Virus record (IMG/VR): IMGVR_UViG_3300033153_009458 | Coordinates: 87,142 to 151,141 of that record | Strand: one strand, 5' to 3' | Source of the DNA: a virus | DNA: 64,000 bases | Part shown: one piece after another, positions 1 through 7,620 of the stretch | Layout of the letters: each line of letters opens with the position of its first letter | Numbering within the stretch: position 1 is the stretch's first letter | Translations under genes and position numbers: made by a program | The notes under the pieces: model-generated | The model's input: the letters and a program-made list of their open reading frames with translations, nothing else | What the model was told of the DNA's origin: nothing | The model's database searches: none

Positions 1-18
1 ATAAAGACAAGGAAAAAG

Positions 19-324
19 ATGAAAAATAATTTTGAAAAAGTATTAAGCGAATTGACCGAAGGCAAAAAGGATTACGAAATTCATCACAAAGCATACTACA
101 AAGCGGTTGATGAAATTTTAGCTTTCATCAAGAAAAATGGATACGAAGTTTCAGACGATGAAGTATTCAACCAAATTTCCACTGGTGGAAAGCCCGGACG
201 TGAAAAAACAAAACGAATACGACTCGAATTAACCAAAAACGATAAGGTCCAGCGGAAAGCGATGAATGCACAAGTTTATCAGTTACCACACGGAACTTTT
301 GAACTCAACATGTACATACAATAA
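19..324 (+). CDS. Small protein with putative capsid targeting sequence (CTS)
   Basis: 101 residues, function not recognised. The N-terminus MKNNFEKVLSELTE-G fits a T4 internal-protein CTS: a short amphipathic helix ending in a gp21-type cleavage site (LTE before Gly, residues 12-14). The mature part would be a charged alpha/beta protein of about 87 residues. An AAGGAA ribosome binding site lies 7-9 bases before the ATG. It is the first of a run of small rightward genes of the same design, so a prohead-packaged role is inferred. Confidence 0.75.
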   Translation: MKNNFEKVLSELTEGKKDYEIHHKAYYKAVDEILAFIKKNGYEVSDDEVFNQISTGGKPGREKTKRIRLELTKNDKVQRKAMNAQVYQLPHGTFELNMYIQ

Positions 325-331
325 GGATAAT

Positions 332-622
332 ATGAAACAAACAGAAGAAGAAATTTTAGCATTACTTGAAGATAAAGACATCCTGAATGAAGGTGAAGAT
401 GTTATCCAGAAAGTAGCCGATATTGCAAAAGGAAAAACCCTTATGAATTTAAGGACACCACTTCAATCAATATTCAAGAAAAAAGATATCGATTTTGTAA
501 TGAATCCAATTGCACATTTTAGGATTAAAGTCGGTGGAAAAACGCTCGTAATTGTAAACAAAAAATACGCTGATGGTGCTGAACAGGTAGTCGGTGACAT
601 AGCAATAGGATATGACAGGTAA
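332..622 (+). CDS. Small protein, possible CTS
   Basis: 96 residues, not recognised. The reading frame is open from 266, but the ATG at 332 follows AAGGA closely and clears the upstream gene's stop, so it is preferred. The N-terminus is acidic and helical and contains LNE before Gly (residues 18-20), a possible gp21-type cleavage site. The tag is less typical than that of its neighbours. The C-terminal half looks like a small beta-rich domain. Confidence 0.65.
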   Translation: MKQTEEEILALLEDKDILNEGEDVIQKVADIAKGKTLMNLRTPLQSIFKKKDIDFVMNPIAHFRIKVGGKTLVIVNKKYADGAEQVVGDIAIGYDR

Positions 623-625
623 AAT

Positions 626-880
626 ATGAAAACATTTAAAGAACAACTAGAAAAAAATCTTGAAGAAATATCAATGGGTGATAGTCTTAGTGTTTTTAAT
701 GAAAATGGAAAAGAATTAGGTGATATACTTTTAAAAGCCATTAGATTTACTAAAAGTGGGGGTAATTTTGAAAATCAAGCTAGAGATGTCACTGGTTCAA
801 CTTCTCAAATAAAAAATATCAATAAAAAATTGATTGAATGTTCAAGTGAATTAAAAAAAATAATTAAAAAAGCTAAATAA
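626..880 (+). CDS. Small CTS-tagged protein
   Basis: 84 residues. It starts MKTFKEQLEKNLEE, very close to the T4 internal-protein tag pattern MKTYQEF(I/L)xE, with a possible cut after LEE (residues 12-14). The rest is Lys-rich and helical, as expected for a DNA-associated core protein. No domain is recognised. It follows the upstream gene by 3 bases. Confidence 0.72.
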   Translation: MKTFKEQLEKNLEEISMGDSLSVFNENGKELGDILLKAIRFTKSGGNFENQARDVTGSTSQIKNINKKLIECSSELKKIIKKAK

Positions 881-1120
881 ATGTCCTTTAAACAATTTTT
901 AGCGGGTGGTTACAAACAAGGAATTTTAACCCGTGATATGACTTTTTTTAGTGGTGGTGTTGGGAAGCTAAAAGTCGAAACAAACTCTATTGTCAATTTC
1001 AAAATTACAGACAACCGAGAAGTCAAAGGTTATAATTTGTACATGGAATTCCGGGATCACAATTTACAAATAAATCTGAAAAGAGAAGAAGATTACAAAA
1101 AATACATAACAGAGATATAA
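881..1120 (+). CDS. Small protein with degenerate CTS-like start
   Basis: 79 residues. It begins immediately after the stop of the preceding gene, so it is probably translationally coupled. MSFKQFLAGG resembles the tag of its neighbours but has no Glu for gp21 cleavage, so it may be a non-cleaved variant or not a tag. The body is beta-rich. Function unknown. Confidence 0.6.
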   Translation: MSFKQFLAGGYKQGILTRDMTFFSGGVGKLKVETNSIVNFKITDNREVKGYNLYMEFRDHNLQINLKREEDYKKYITEI

Positions 1121-1121
1121 T

Positions 1122-1421
1122 ATGGAAATATTCGAAAAAATATTAAAAAACCAGTTAACCGAAGCTGGTATGTTGCAAAATTCTTTACCAGATTTACAAA
1201 AAATCGTTGCAAAAAGATTTATGTTAAATTTCAATGATTCTTTAGATATAGCAAATGCTCTTGTGAATATTCATAGAATTTCAAAACAAAAATCACTTAA
1301 AATTGCCGCTATACCCAATTGGATAAGTAAACAAAAAATGGATACTAGTTCTTCACCACAATTAAAAGGAGCACCGGCAAACATGCAAGTCTATGACACA
1401 AAAAATGGAAAAAGGAGATAA
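1122..1421 (+). CDS. Small CTS-tagged protein
   Basis: 99 residues. It starts MEIFEKILKNQLTE-AG with a well-formed cut site LTE (residues 12-14) followed by Ala, as in T4 internal proteins. The rest is helical then basic and Pro/Ser-rich. Function unknown; packaging into the prohead is inferred from the tag and the cluster. Confidence 0.72.
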   Translation: MEIFEKILKNQLTEAGMLQNSLPDLQKIVAKRFMLNFNDSLDIANALVNIHRISKQKSLKIAAIPNWISKQKMDTSSSPQLKGAPANMQVYDTKNGKRR

Positions 1422-1422
1422 T

Positions 1423-1677
1423 ATGAAAACATTTGAAGAATTAGTAAATAAGAATTTGAATGAAGTGTTTGATGATAAAACATACAAAATGTTAATACAA
1501 ACTCTGTCTATTCAATTCAAAAAAAACGGGTATGATTGGTTATCACAAAAGGCCGAATATATATCCAAAAATCACAAAGATGCTATAAAATATTTGAAAA
1601 AATTTAGAAAAGAAACTGAATCAATAGCATATAAAATTATTCAAGACGTAAAACACGGTATCAATAACCAACATTAA
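1423..1677 (+). CDS. Small CTS-tagged protein
   Basis: 84 residues. The frame is open from 1393, but the ATG at 1423 follows AAAGGAG and gives the tag MKTFEELVNKNLNE (cut expected after LNE, residues 12-14), so this start is chosen. The mature part is Lys-rich, all-helical and of unknown function. Confidence 0.74.
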   Translation: MKTFEELVNKNLNEVFDDKTYKMLIQTLSIQFKKNGYDWLSQKAEYISKNHKDAIKYLKKFRKETESIAYKIIQDVKHGINNQH

Positions 1678-1687
1678 AAGGAAAAAT

Positions 1688-1909
1688 ATGAACAACTTTG
1701 AAAGATTACACGAAGAATTAACAGAAAAAAGCTTATCAGATGGAGAAGTTACGAACATGCTGAATCAATTAGTATCAAAAACCAAAGACGCTAAAAGCGG
1801 ATCGGGTGTTGATATTAACAAAATGGCAAAGTCTATGTTGTCTAAAGATGGAGATCTTTCACCTGATCAGGTGAAATGGGCTATGCAAACATCAAAATCA
1901 TTATCGTAA
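1688..1909 (+). CDS. Small CTS-tagged protein, tandem copy A
   Basis: 73 residues, starting MNNFERLHEELTE with a predicted cut after LTE (residues 11-13). The first 13 residues are identical to those of the next gene while the bodies differ, so the tag was duplicated or exchanged as a module. The body is short, polar and helical. Function unknown. Confidence 0.74.
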   Translation: MNNFERLHEELTEKSLSDGEVTNMLNQLVSKTKDAKSGSGVDINKMAKSMLSKDGDLSPDQVKWAMQTSKSLS

Positions 1910-1918
1910 AAGGGTATC

Positions 1919-2143
1919 ATGAATAACTTTGAAAGACTTCATGAAGAATTGACAGAAAATGCACGAGAAGATAAAGCCAAGGCTAAAAAACTTGCTAAAT
2001 GGTATTACGATGAATACAAAGGCAATTATAAAAAGGCGCACAAAGCTATTTTAAGTAATGTTGTGAATAGTGGCAATCCGAATAATTCTAATCAATTTGT
2101 CGCATTTCTTTGGGATGAAGTCAAGAAACTTTGGCCCTCTTAA
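1919..2143 (+). CDS. Small CTS-tagged protein, tandem copy B
   Basis: 74 residues with the same MNNFERLHEELTE tag as the preceding gene and an unrelated Lys/Ala-rich helical body ending in a Trp-containing tail. Function unknown. A late-type promoter box lies about 30 bases past its end. Confidence 0.74.
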   Translation: MNNFERLHEELTENAREDKAKAKKLAKWYYDEYKGNYKKAHKAILSNVVNSGNPNNSNQFVAFLWDEVKKLWPS

Positions 2144-2173
2144 TGTAATTGCAAAAAGTAGGCCATAAAGCTC

Positions 2174-2181
2174 TATAAATA
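2174..2181 (+). promoter_or_regulatory. T4-like late promoter box TATAAATA
   Basis: Exact TATAAATA in the gap upstream of the gene starting at 2209, which places transcription start about 15-20 bases before its ribosome binding site. T4 late promoters consist of this -10 box alone and need the sliding clamp, encoded in this window. In AT-rich DNA single matches can occur by chance; the intergenic position supports this one. Confidence 0.5.
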
Positions 2182-2208
2182 GTCATTGTACTTTTCAAAG
2201 GAATGATT

Positions 2209-2514
2209 ATGCAAGAGCTAATAGAGCTATTTTTTAAGAAAGCAAGGAGATTTCGAACAACCGAGTCGATCATCCTTGATATTAAAGCAATTAAGAAAGT
2301 GAATAATTTAATCACTAAATTTTTGCGATCAGACAACGAAAGAAAATATTACGAAGAAGTTATAAATACCTTTATATCGATGAATAACTCTTATAAATTG
2401 ATGGATGTAATAAATCAGATAAAAGAATTATACATCGACGAAGAAAATAAACAATTTTTCGATGAACTCATAGATGAATATAAAAGAAGAAGGGACCGGA
2501 ACAACGACAGGTGA
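2209..2514 (+). CDS. Helical hypothetical protein
   Basis: 101 residues, mostly charged helix, no recognised family. An ATG at 2203 abuts AAAGG directly and would be badly spaced. The ATG at 2209 has better spacing and is preferred. It follows a late promoter box. It lacks the CTS tag of its neighbours. Its 3' end overlaps the next gene by 41 bases. Confidence 0.6.
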   Translation: MQELIELFFKKARRFRTTESIILDIKAIKKVNNLITKFLRSDNERKYYEEVINTFISMNNSYKLMDVINQIKELYIDEENKQFFDELIDEYKRRRDRNNDR

Positions 2515-2854
2515 TGTCGCTATTCCAACAGATGCATCAAAACTAGGGAAACCCAAAAAACGGAAAAAAGATAAGGAAAATGACATGGAAAAAGTAACAA
2601 AAGAGAAATACGAAGTTTACCAGCAAGGTGACTACACAGTATTCGAAATTAAAGAACAATACGATTTTGATCATTACATGGCTGGTTTGAAAAAAAATAA
2701 CCTGAGATATTGGCGTCAAAACGAAACTGTATCTACTATGCTAGAATATTTTCAGCAACACAAACATGCTGGTTTCGTTGTAAAATTTCAAGACCAAGTT
2801 TCAGCTCCACAAAAGTATTTCAGAGAATACGATTCTGGATACTCAAAGATATAA
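2474..2854 (+). CDS. Hypothetical protein with TTTGDVA-type linker
   Basis: 126 residues from the ATG at 2474. The start has no clear ribosome binding site; an internal ATG at 2585 follows AAGGA and would give a 89-residue protein. The region between the two starts carries GTGTTTGDVAIPTD and a Lys/Arg-rich stretch, a linker style that I associate with virion and prohead proteins of marine T4-like phages. The C-terminal part is a compact alpha/beta domain of unknown function. The start is uncertain. Confidence 0.55.
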   Translation: MNIKEEGTGTTTGDVAIPTDASKLGKPKKRKKDKENDMEKVTKEKYEVYQQGDYTVFEIKEQYDFDHYMAGLKKNNLRYWRQNETVSTMLEYFQQHKHAGFVVKFQDQVSAPQKYFREYDSGYSKI

Positions 2855-2882
2855 CCACTAAATTTGTCAGGGGATTTTTCCC

Positions 2883-2912
2883 TTGACAACATTTCAAACG
2901 TTCTGATAATAT
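2883..2912 (+). promoter_or_regulatory. Sigma70-type promoter for the tRNA gene
   Basis: TTGACA at 2883-2888 and TAATAT at 2907-2912 with an 18-base spacer, about 30 bases upstream of tRNA-Trp. The -35 box is perfect and the -10 matches 4 of 6. Confidence 0.5.
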
Positions 2913-2942
2913 AATAATGTAGTGCCATACTATGTCCAAAAC

Positions 2943-3017
2943 AGGGGTGTAGCTCAGTGGTAGAGCATCTGATTCCAAACCAGAGTGTCGAGCGTCCGAT
3001 TCGTTCCATCCCTGCCA
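2943..3017 (+). tRNA. tRNA-Trp (CCA anticodon)
   Basis: 75 bases that fold as a cloverleaf. The acceptor stem AGGGGTG pairs with CATCCCT (one G-T pair), the D arm is GCTC/GAGC, the anticodon stem is TCTGA/CCAGA (last pair A-C mismatched), and the loop TTCCAAA has anticodon CCA. The T arm GAGCG/CGTTC carries the unusual loop TCCGATT (C in place of the usual second T). GCCA is encoded at the 3' end. The mismatch and odd T loop suggest some decay, but all arms are present. Confidence 0.85.
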
Positions 3018-3037
3018 ACCTAAAAATTCCTTTTTAC

Positions 3038-3066
3038 TTGCAATTATCATCATTTTATTGTATAAT
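3038..3066 (+). promoter_or_regulatory. Sigma70 promoter, TTGCAA family, copy 1
   Basis: TTGCAA (3038-3043), a 17-base spacer and TATAAT (3061-3066). The 30 or so bases around the -35 box nearly repeat those of the clamp promoter at 4066, including AAAATTCC upstream and TCAT inside the spacer. It drives the endonuclease gene at 3103, which has no clear ribosome binding site. Confidence 0.7.
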
Positions 3067-3102
3067 ATACGTAATATGGCTAACTTTATTATATAATATA
3101 TT

Positions 3103-4065
3103 ATGAGCGAAATGACAGAAAACCAAAAACATATTGATAGAAGATTAAACCAAGCAAAATTCATCCTTAAAAAATTAGGATTAGCACCAGCACAATGTAA
3201 TAATCGTTCCGGTTATGTATTTTTAGCTCTTGCAAATGTAACACCAGACAATATATGGAATAAAGCTGAATCACGTTTATTACCTATACATCTTATAAAT
3301 AAATTTCTAAAAAATTATTATAAAAAAGAATATGATCGAGAAAGTATAAGAAAAGACACGTTACATCAATTTGAACAAGTACAAATAGTACAACGAAACC
3401 GAGACGATCCATTAAGATCTACAAGCAGCGCAAAAAATAATTATTCACTAAATCAGATTATTATTGATATTTTACATCAATATCCGGGTGGTAATTGGCA
3501 AACAAAACTTGAGAAATATCATATATTAGCCCCGGTACTTGACGCTAAGTACGAAAAAGACGTGGATAGTAAAAGAATACCAATAAAATTTCCAGATGAT
3601 ACAGAAATATTTTTATCACCCGGTATGCACAATCAACTTCACGCTGATATTATTCATGAATTTTGTACTAGATTTATTGAAGAGGGTGGACATATTTTGT
3701 ATATTGGTGATACAGCAAGCAGTAGAAATGAAGGTGGGAGATCTCTAATTTTAAAAACTGAATACTTAAAAAAATTGGGAATTGTTTTGTCATCTCATAG
3801 TAAACTTCCAGATGTTGTTATTCACGATGAATTAAAAAACCGGTTATTTATTATAGAAGCTGTAACTAGTTCTGGACCAGTATCACAAAAAAGACTTTTT
3901 GAATTAAAAAAATTATTTTCAAATTGTACAACAAAAATTGAATATATAACAGCATTTCCAGATTATAAAGAATTCAAAAAGCATATCGCTGATATTGCGT
4001 GGGAAACAAAAGTTTGGTTAGCTAGTCAACCTAATCACATAATTCATTTCAAAAATTCCCTTTAG
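3103..4065 (+). CDS. BsuBI/PstI-like type II restriction endonuclease (orphan)
   Basis: 320 residues. The C-terminal half carries the family signature: LSPGMHNQLHADIIHEF, then YIGDT, then KLPDVVIH, then FIIEAVTSSGPVSQKR. The PD...E pattern forms the metal site of this PD-(D/E)xK-type nuclease family. The N-terminal half matches the length of the usual DNA-recognition region (family members are about 300-330 residues). Known members cut CTGCAG. No methyltransferase gene is adjacent, which is odd for a host restriction system. It may serve host DNA degradation, exclusion of other phages, or be a mobile hitchhiker. It sits between two near-identical promoters, suggesting insertion upstream of the clamp gene. 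Confidence 0.85.
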   Translation: MSEMTENQKHIDRRLNQAKFILKKLGLAPAQCNNRSGYVFLALANVTPDNIWNKAESRLLPIHLINKFLKNYYKKEYDRESIRKDTLHQFEQVQIVQRNRDDPLRSTSSAKNNYSLNQIIIDILHQYPGGNWQTKLEKYHILAPVLDAKYEKDVDSKRIPIKFPDDTEIFLSPGMHNQLHADIIHEFCTRFIEEGGHILYIGDTASSRNEGGRSLILKTEYLKKLGIVLSSHSKLPDVVIHDELKNRLFIIEAVTSSGPVSQKRLFELKKLFSNCTTKIEYITAFPDYKEFKKHIADIAWETKVWLASQPNHIIHFKNSL

Positions 4066-4094
4066 TTGCAATTTTCATAAAAACTTGGTACAAT
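4066..4094 (+). promoter_or_regulatory. Sigma70 promoter, TTGCAA family, copy 2 (clamp operon)
   Basis: TTGCAA (4066-4071), a 17-base spacer and TACAAT (4089-4094), just upstream of the clamp gene with an AAAGGAG ribosome binding site. It is nearly the same sequence as the promoter at 3038. Confidence 0.7.
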
Positions 4095-4118
4095 AAGATA
4101 TAACTTAAAGGAGTTTTT

Positions 4119-4856
4119 ATGACAGAGATCAATAGATTTTCATTTAGTAGTCAAGAGATTGATATCTTGACCAATTTTCAAGTAATTAATCCGTCTTTAG
4201 TATTCAAAGGAACAAAACTAGAAACTGAAAATGAATCAGGATCAGTAAGTGGTTTTTACAATTTTGATAAAGATAAAGAATTTGGTGAGTTTGGAATATA
4301 CTTACTTCAACAGTTCATTACGATTTTAAAAGAAATGAACGATCACGCTTTAGAAGTAAAACCAAGCGAACGAGAAGTAATTATTCACGATCAACTTAAT
4401 AAATCAAAAACATCTTACAGAACAACACCGGTTGCTGATAGTGGAATGTTCAAAGATATCAAATATCCAAAAAGCTTCAGTTCACAGCCAGAAGTAATCG
4501 ATATTATTTTCCGGGCTGATAAGATCGCTCAGTTAAGAAAAATTGGTGATATTATTGGATTTGATTGTGTGTACATCAATACAGAAATAAACGATATTGT
4601 TAGGTTCATCGGGGCTGATGAAGACCGACAGAACACCGAGAATGCGTACGAAGTAGAGATCAACGAGATTGATGTCAAAACAAACGCACTCGATGAAACT
4701 CTTGTTATTAAACGACCAGAGTTTAACATGTTGCTTCCGGGGTACGATTACAGACTGATAGTTGCGAAGTCCGCTAAGGGTAATTACATGACCAATTGGA
4801 GTAACGTAGGAATAAATTCTTTAGAATATTTTATAGGTATAGGAAAAGAAGACTAA
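4119..4856 (+). CDS. 45: Sliding clamp, T4 gp45-like
   Basis: 245 residues (T4 gp45 is 228). The call rests on length, a beta-rich two-domain pattern, the F-S-F-S-S-Q-E-I-D-I start typical of phage clamps, and the position directly before gp44 and gp62 as in T4. It would form a trimeric ring that tethers the polymerase and, in T4-type phages, activates late transcription. A strong AAAGGAG site precedes the ATG. Its stop overlaps the next start (TAATG). Confidence 0.8.
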   Translation: MTEINRFSFSSQEIDILTNFQVINPSLVFKGTKLETENESGSVSGFYNFDKDKEFGEFGIYLLQQFITILKEMNDHALEVKPSEREVIIHDQLNKSKTSYRTTPVADSGMFKDIKYPKSFSSQPEVIDIIFRADKIAQLRKIGDIIGFDCVYINTEINDIVRFIGADEDRQNTENAYEVEINEIDVKTNALDETLVIKRPEFNMLLPGYDYRLIVAKSAKGNYMTNWSNVGINSLEYFIGIGKED

Positions 4857-5797
4857 TGAAAGAATTCTCAATTTGGACGGAAAAATACAGACCACAAAGA
4901 ATAGAGGATTTGATAGCTTCGGATGCGTTAACGAGTTTTTTACAACAATTAAAAATAGATCAAAATTTGCCAAATTTATTATTTAGTGGATCGGCTGGTA
5001 CAGGTAAAACAACAACAGCCAAGGTCATTATTAATGAACTGAATTTGACAAGAGCGTTTCGATTTTTAAATTGTTCAATGGACACATCAATTAATGATAT
5101 CAGAAATAAAGTTAAAGGATTCGCTTCAACGTATTCTTTAGATGACAGTAACATTAAAGTATGTGTCCTTGATGAAGTTGACAGACTATCTCCACAGGCT
5201 ATGGACTCTCTAAAGGGTTTTATTGAGGATACTTACAAGATATGTAGATTCATTTTTATCACAAATCATCTATCCAAAATAATACCACCGTTGCTATCGA
5301 GATTGCAACATTTTTCTTTTGGTGATTCTATCGAAGACGCCCAAAAAATAAAAAAGAAAATGCTTGCTCGATCATTTGATATACTGAAAGAAGAAGAAAT
5401 AGAATTTGATTTAGAAGTAACATGGGATATTGTACAAGAACTTTATCCAGATTACAGAGCTGTTATTAACTCTTTACAAAAAGCATCAAAGGCTTTTGGT
5501 GAGATTGATGAACGTGCTATAAATATACTCGACAGCTCGAAAATAAATGAAGTAATAAAAGTTTTAAAAGATAGAAAATATTCTCATATGCGTGACCTTG
5601 CATCTCGACTAGATCCGAGTGGATTTTACGGTGCATTTTATGAACACATGGAATCGATTTTACAAGATTCATGTAAACCTGATATAATATATATACTAGC
5701 TAAAGGTTCTACGGATATGGGTGTAGCTGTCTATAAGGAAGTTGTACTATTCGAATCTTTATTAAGTTTAGCTAAAGCGGCAACATGGAAAACATAG
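4856..5797 (+). CDS. 44: Clamp loader large subunit, T4 gp44-like AAA+ ATPase
   Basis: 313 residues (T4 gp44 is 319). It starts with WTEKYRPQ, typical of clamp loaders. Walker A is GSAGTGKT (residues 45-52), Walker B is VCVLDEVD (102-109), sensor 1 lies around FITN, and the arginine finger is SR at 148-149. Four copies with one gp62 would load the clamp with ATP hydrolysis. It overlaps the clamp gene and the next gene, so it is translationally coupled. Confidence 0.95.
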   Translation: MKEFSIWTEKYRPQRIEDLIASDALTSFLQQLKIDQNLPNLLFSGSAGTGKTTTAKVIINELNLTRAFRFLNCSMDTSINDIRNKVKGFASTYSLDDSNIKVCVLDEVDRLSPQAMDSLKGFIEDTYKICRFIFITNHLSKIIPPLLSRLQHFSFGDSIEDAQKIKKKMLARSFDILKEEEIEFDLEVTWDIVQELYPDYRAVINSLQKASKAFGEIDERAINILDSSKINEVIKVLKDRKYSHMRDLASRLDPSGFYGAFYEHMESILQDSCKPDIIYILAKGSTDMGVAVYKEVVLFESLLSLAKAATWKT

Positions 5798-6147
5798 AAG
5801 AAGATGCAAGGGATTTAACGCTTGTTGATGATATAACAGTTTGTACAGGTGAAAGAACAGATAAGCAATACTGCAATAAAAGCGGGTTGTTACTATCGAT
5901 TTACAACAAAAAAATATTCGTGATGAAATTAGGTGATAATAAAATATCTATTTCTTTTTCGGTTTTGTTGAATCATCAAGAATGCTCAAAAATATTATTA
6001 AATTTAGTTAAAAAATATGACATAGAACCCGAAGAAGATTTTATGTATCACAATGAAGCGGGTCATGTTTTTGGATTAGAAAATATTATGTCTTACGCAA
6101 GAACGGTCAATAAAATGCATACATTAAAAAAATATGACATCAATTAA
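5785..6147 (+). CDS. Hypothetical protein between clamp loader genes
   Basis: 120 residues, not recognised. It starts inside the gp44 3' end and overlaps the gp62 start by 14 bases, so it belongs to the replication operon. T4 has no gene here. The composition is that of a small alpha/beta cytoplasmic protein. A role in the replisome is inference from position only. Confidence 0.6.
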   Translation: MENIEEDARDLTLVDDITVCTGERTDKQYCNKSGLLLSIYNKKIFVMKLGDNKISISFSVLLNHQECSKILLNLVKKYDIEPEEDFMYHNEAGHVFGLENIMSYARTVNKMHTLKKYDIN

Positions 6148-6520
6148 AAAGTCACCGTTTGATTTTGTTAAGTCGATCAATAATAAAGAATACATCGAAG
6201 ATATAAAAGGTTTTTCCCCTTATATTGTGACTAATGCTTTGAGTGCTAATAAATTGAATGTCTTAGCAATCAACGCAATTAACAACATTGGTGCTGGTAA
6301 ACTATCAGATCGGGCTATCTATGATTATTATTATCATTTAGTCCGTCAAACAGATAAGTATTACCCGTATCCGAAATCTGTAAAAGATTCAAAAAATTTA
6401 GAATACATAATGAAGTATTTTCAACTGAACGAGCAAACCGCAAAGAGTTATCTAGAACTACTGGAGACAGAAGAAATTGAAGAAATTCGATCTTTTTATG
6501 AAGACCACGGCGTAAAATGA
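6134..6520 (+). CDS. 62: Clamp loader small subunit, gp62-like
   Basis: 128 residues, shorter than T4 gp62 (187) and similar to the short gp62 of cyanophages. The pattern DFVKSINNK...FSPYIVTNALS near the N-terminus, then YYYHLVRQTDKYY and a C-terminal helix ending ELLETEEIEEI, is typical of that group. It would be the non-ATPase subunit that bridges gp44 subunits. It lies directly downstream of gp44 as in T4. Confidence 0.8.
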   Translation: MTSIKKSPFDFVKSINNKEYIEDIKGFSPYIVTNALSANKLNVLAINAINNIGAGKLSDRAIYDYYYHLVRQTDKYYPYPKSVKDSKNLEYIMKYFQLNEQTAKSYLELLETEEIEEIRSFYEDHGVK

Positions 6521-6705
6521 AAAGACTAAGAACAAAGAAAATGCACAAAAATACAAACAAGAATGAATACAGAGGTACAATTCTCAAAGCACTTTTTAAA
6601 AAACATAATACAGAATTTGATATGAAAAATAATCCTTTGTATTTTAGTGAATATTCAAAACCACTCGGTGTTATCCGGGTACAGCCGCTCGAAGATCGGG
6701 CATGA
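6517..6705 (+). CDS. Small basic hypothetical protein
   Basis: 62 residues, Lys/Arg-rich N-terminus, not recognised. It overlaps the gp62 stop by 4 bases (ATGA), so it is coupled to the clamp loader operon. Confidence 0.55.
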   Translation: MKRLRTKKMHKNTNKNEYRGTILKALFKKHNTEFDMKNNPLYFSEYSKPLGVIRVQPLEDRA

Positions 6706-6923
6706 ACAAATACAAAAGAACTAAAAAATTAGTTAAAAAATTATCAAAAACAATTAAACCAGATTGGATGAAGGAAATGATAGAGATGAGTAACAGAAAT
6801 TGGAAATTGCATCGTGATGGTATAAAAGAAACAGTCGATGAAATGCTCAAAGATAACGAGTTTTTTTTTAATTCTGAAGATGATAATAAATTAAAGGAAA
6901 AAAATGAAACTAGCAACGATTAG
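6702..6923 (+). CDS. Small helical hypothetical protein
   Basis: 73 residues, Lys-rich helical, not recognised. It overlaps the previous gene by 4 bases (ATGA) and the next by 20. It probably belongs to the same operon. Confidence 0.55.
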   Translation: MNKYKRTKKLVKKLSKTIKPDWMKEMIEMSNRNWKLHRDGIKETVDEMLKDNEFFFNSEDDNKLKEKNETSND

Positions 6924-7284
6924 AGTACAATGGGATAATAATGATCTTGGACCATATTGGTTCAATGAAGATACTTTAAAAACGTGTTTATTCAGTACAA
7001 CATATACTGATCCAGATTTATTACATATCGTCGAATACAAAGAAGAAGAAAGTGAAATAAACGAATTTGAAGGAATCAAAACAGGTGAAAAATATATTCT
7101 TGGAATTTCTCAAACAGGATTAAGATTTCAACAAATTGATTTATTGTACCGGTTGAAGGAATACAATGGAGAAATAGGTTATGTAGTAGAATACTCAGGT
7201 AAACAATGGTTATCTTTTGGTAATAGTGCTTTTGAATTATCAGAAATACCAAGTATTTGGTTATTCGCAACGGATTTAAAATAA
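6904..7284 (+). CDS. Hypothetical protein
   Basis: 126 residues, beta-rich with many aromatic residues, not recognised. An AAAGGAAAAAA ribosome binding site lies inside the previous gene. Its stop overlaps the start of the next gene (TAATG). Confidence 0.6.
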   Translation: MKLATIRVQWDNNDLGPYWFNEDTLKTCLFSTTYTDPDLLHIVEYKEEESEINEFEGIKTGEKYILGISQTGLRFQQIDLLYRLKEYNGEIGYVVEYSGKQWLSFGNSAFELSEIPSIWLFATDLK

Positions 7285-7559
7285 TGAAATTCAGAAATTA
7301 TTTGTTTTTCAAAAATTGGACTATCTTTAAACACGAATGGAACACCGTTGTTACGGATATTGATATTTACAGTGATGAAGATGGAGAACAAAAAACTTAT
7401 TCAGCCGAACACGATTATTTTGCTTTGTATTTTCATATGTGGCCAAGGATTAATTGGAAAAGATTAAAATATGATGGATGTTATTACAGAATAATTTCTT
7501 TTTTATTTTTTAGCATTTCTTTTGGTCAGCAAGGTAGTTGGTACGCAGTAGAAAATTAA
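7284..7559 (+). CDS. Hypothetical aromatic-rich protein
   Basis: 91 residues using the ATG at 7284, which overlaps the previous stop; the frame is open from 7257. It is unusually rich in Phe, Tyr and Trp. A hydrophobic C-terminal patch (FLFFSISF) may be a short membrane or core segment. Not recognised. Confidence 0.5.
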   Translation: MKFRNYLFFKNWTIFKHEWNTVVTDIDIYSDEDGEQKTYSAEHDYFALYFHMWPRINWKRLKYDGCYYRIISFLFFSISFGQQGSWYAVEN

Positions 7560-7620
7560 TTTCATTCGTTCATAAATAAAATAGAATTAAACTAACTATT
7601 AATATGAACCAAGGAATTAT

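Noticed and set aside
3293-3300. TATAAATA inside the endonuclease gene (and similar matches inside other genes) as late promoters
   Set aside because: These lie within coding sequence without a gene start near; chance matches are expected in AT-rich DNA.
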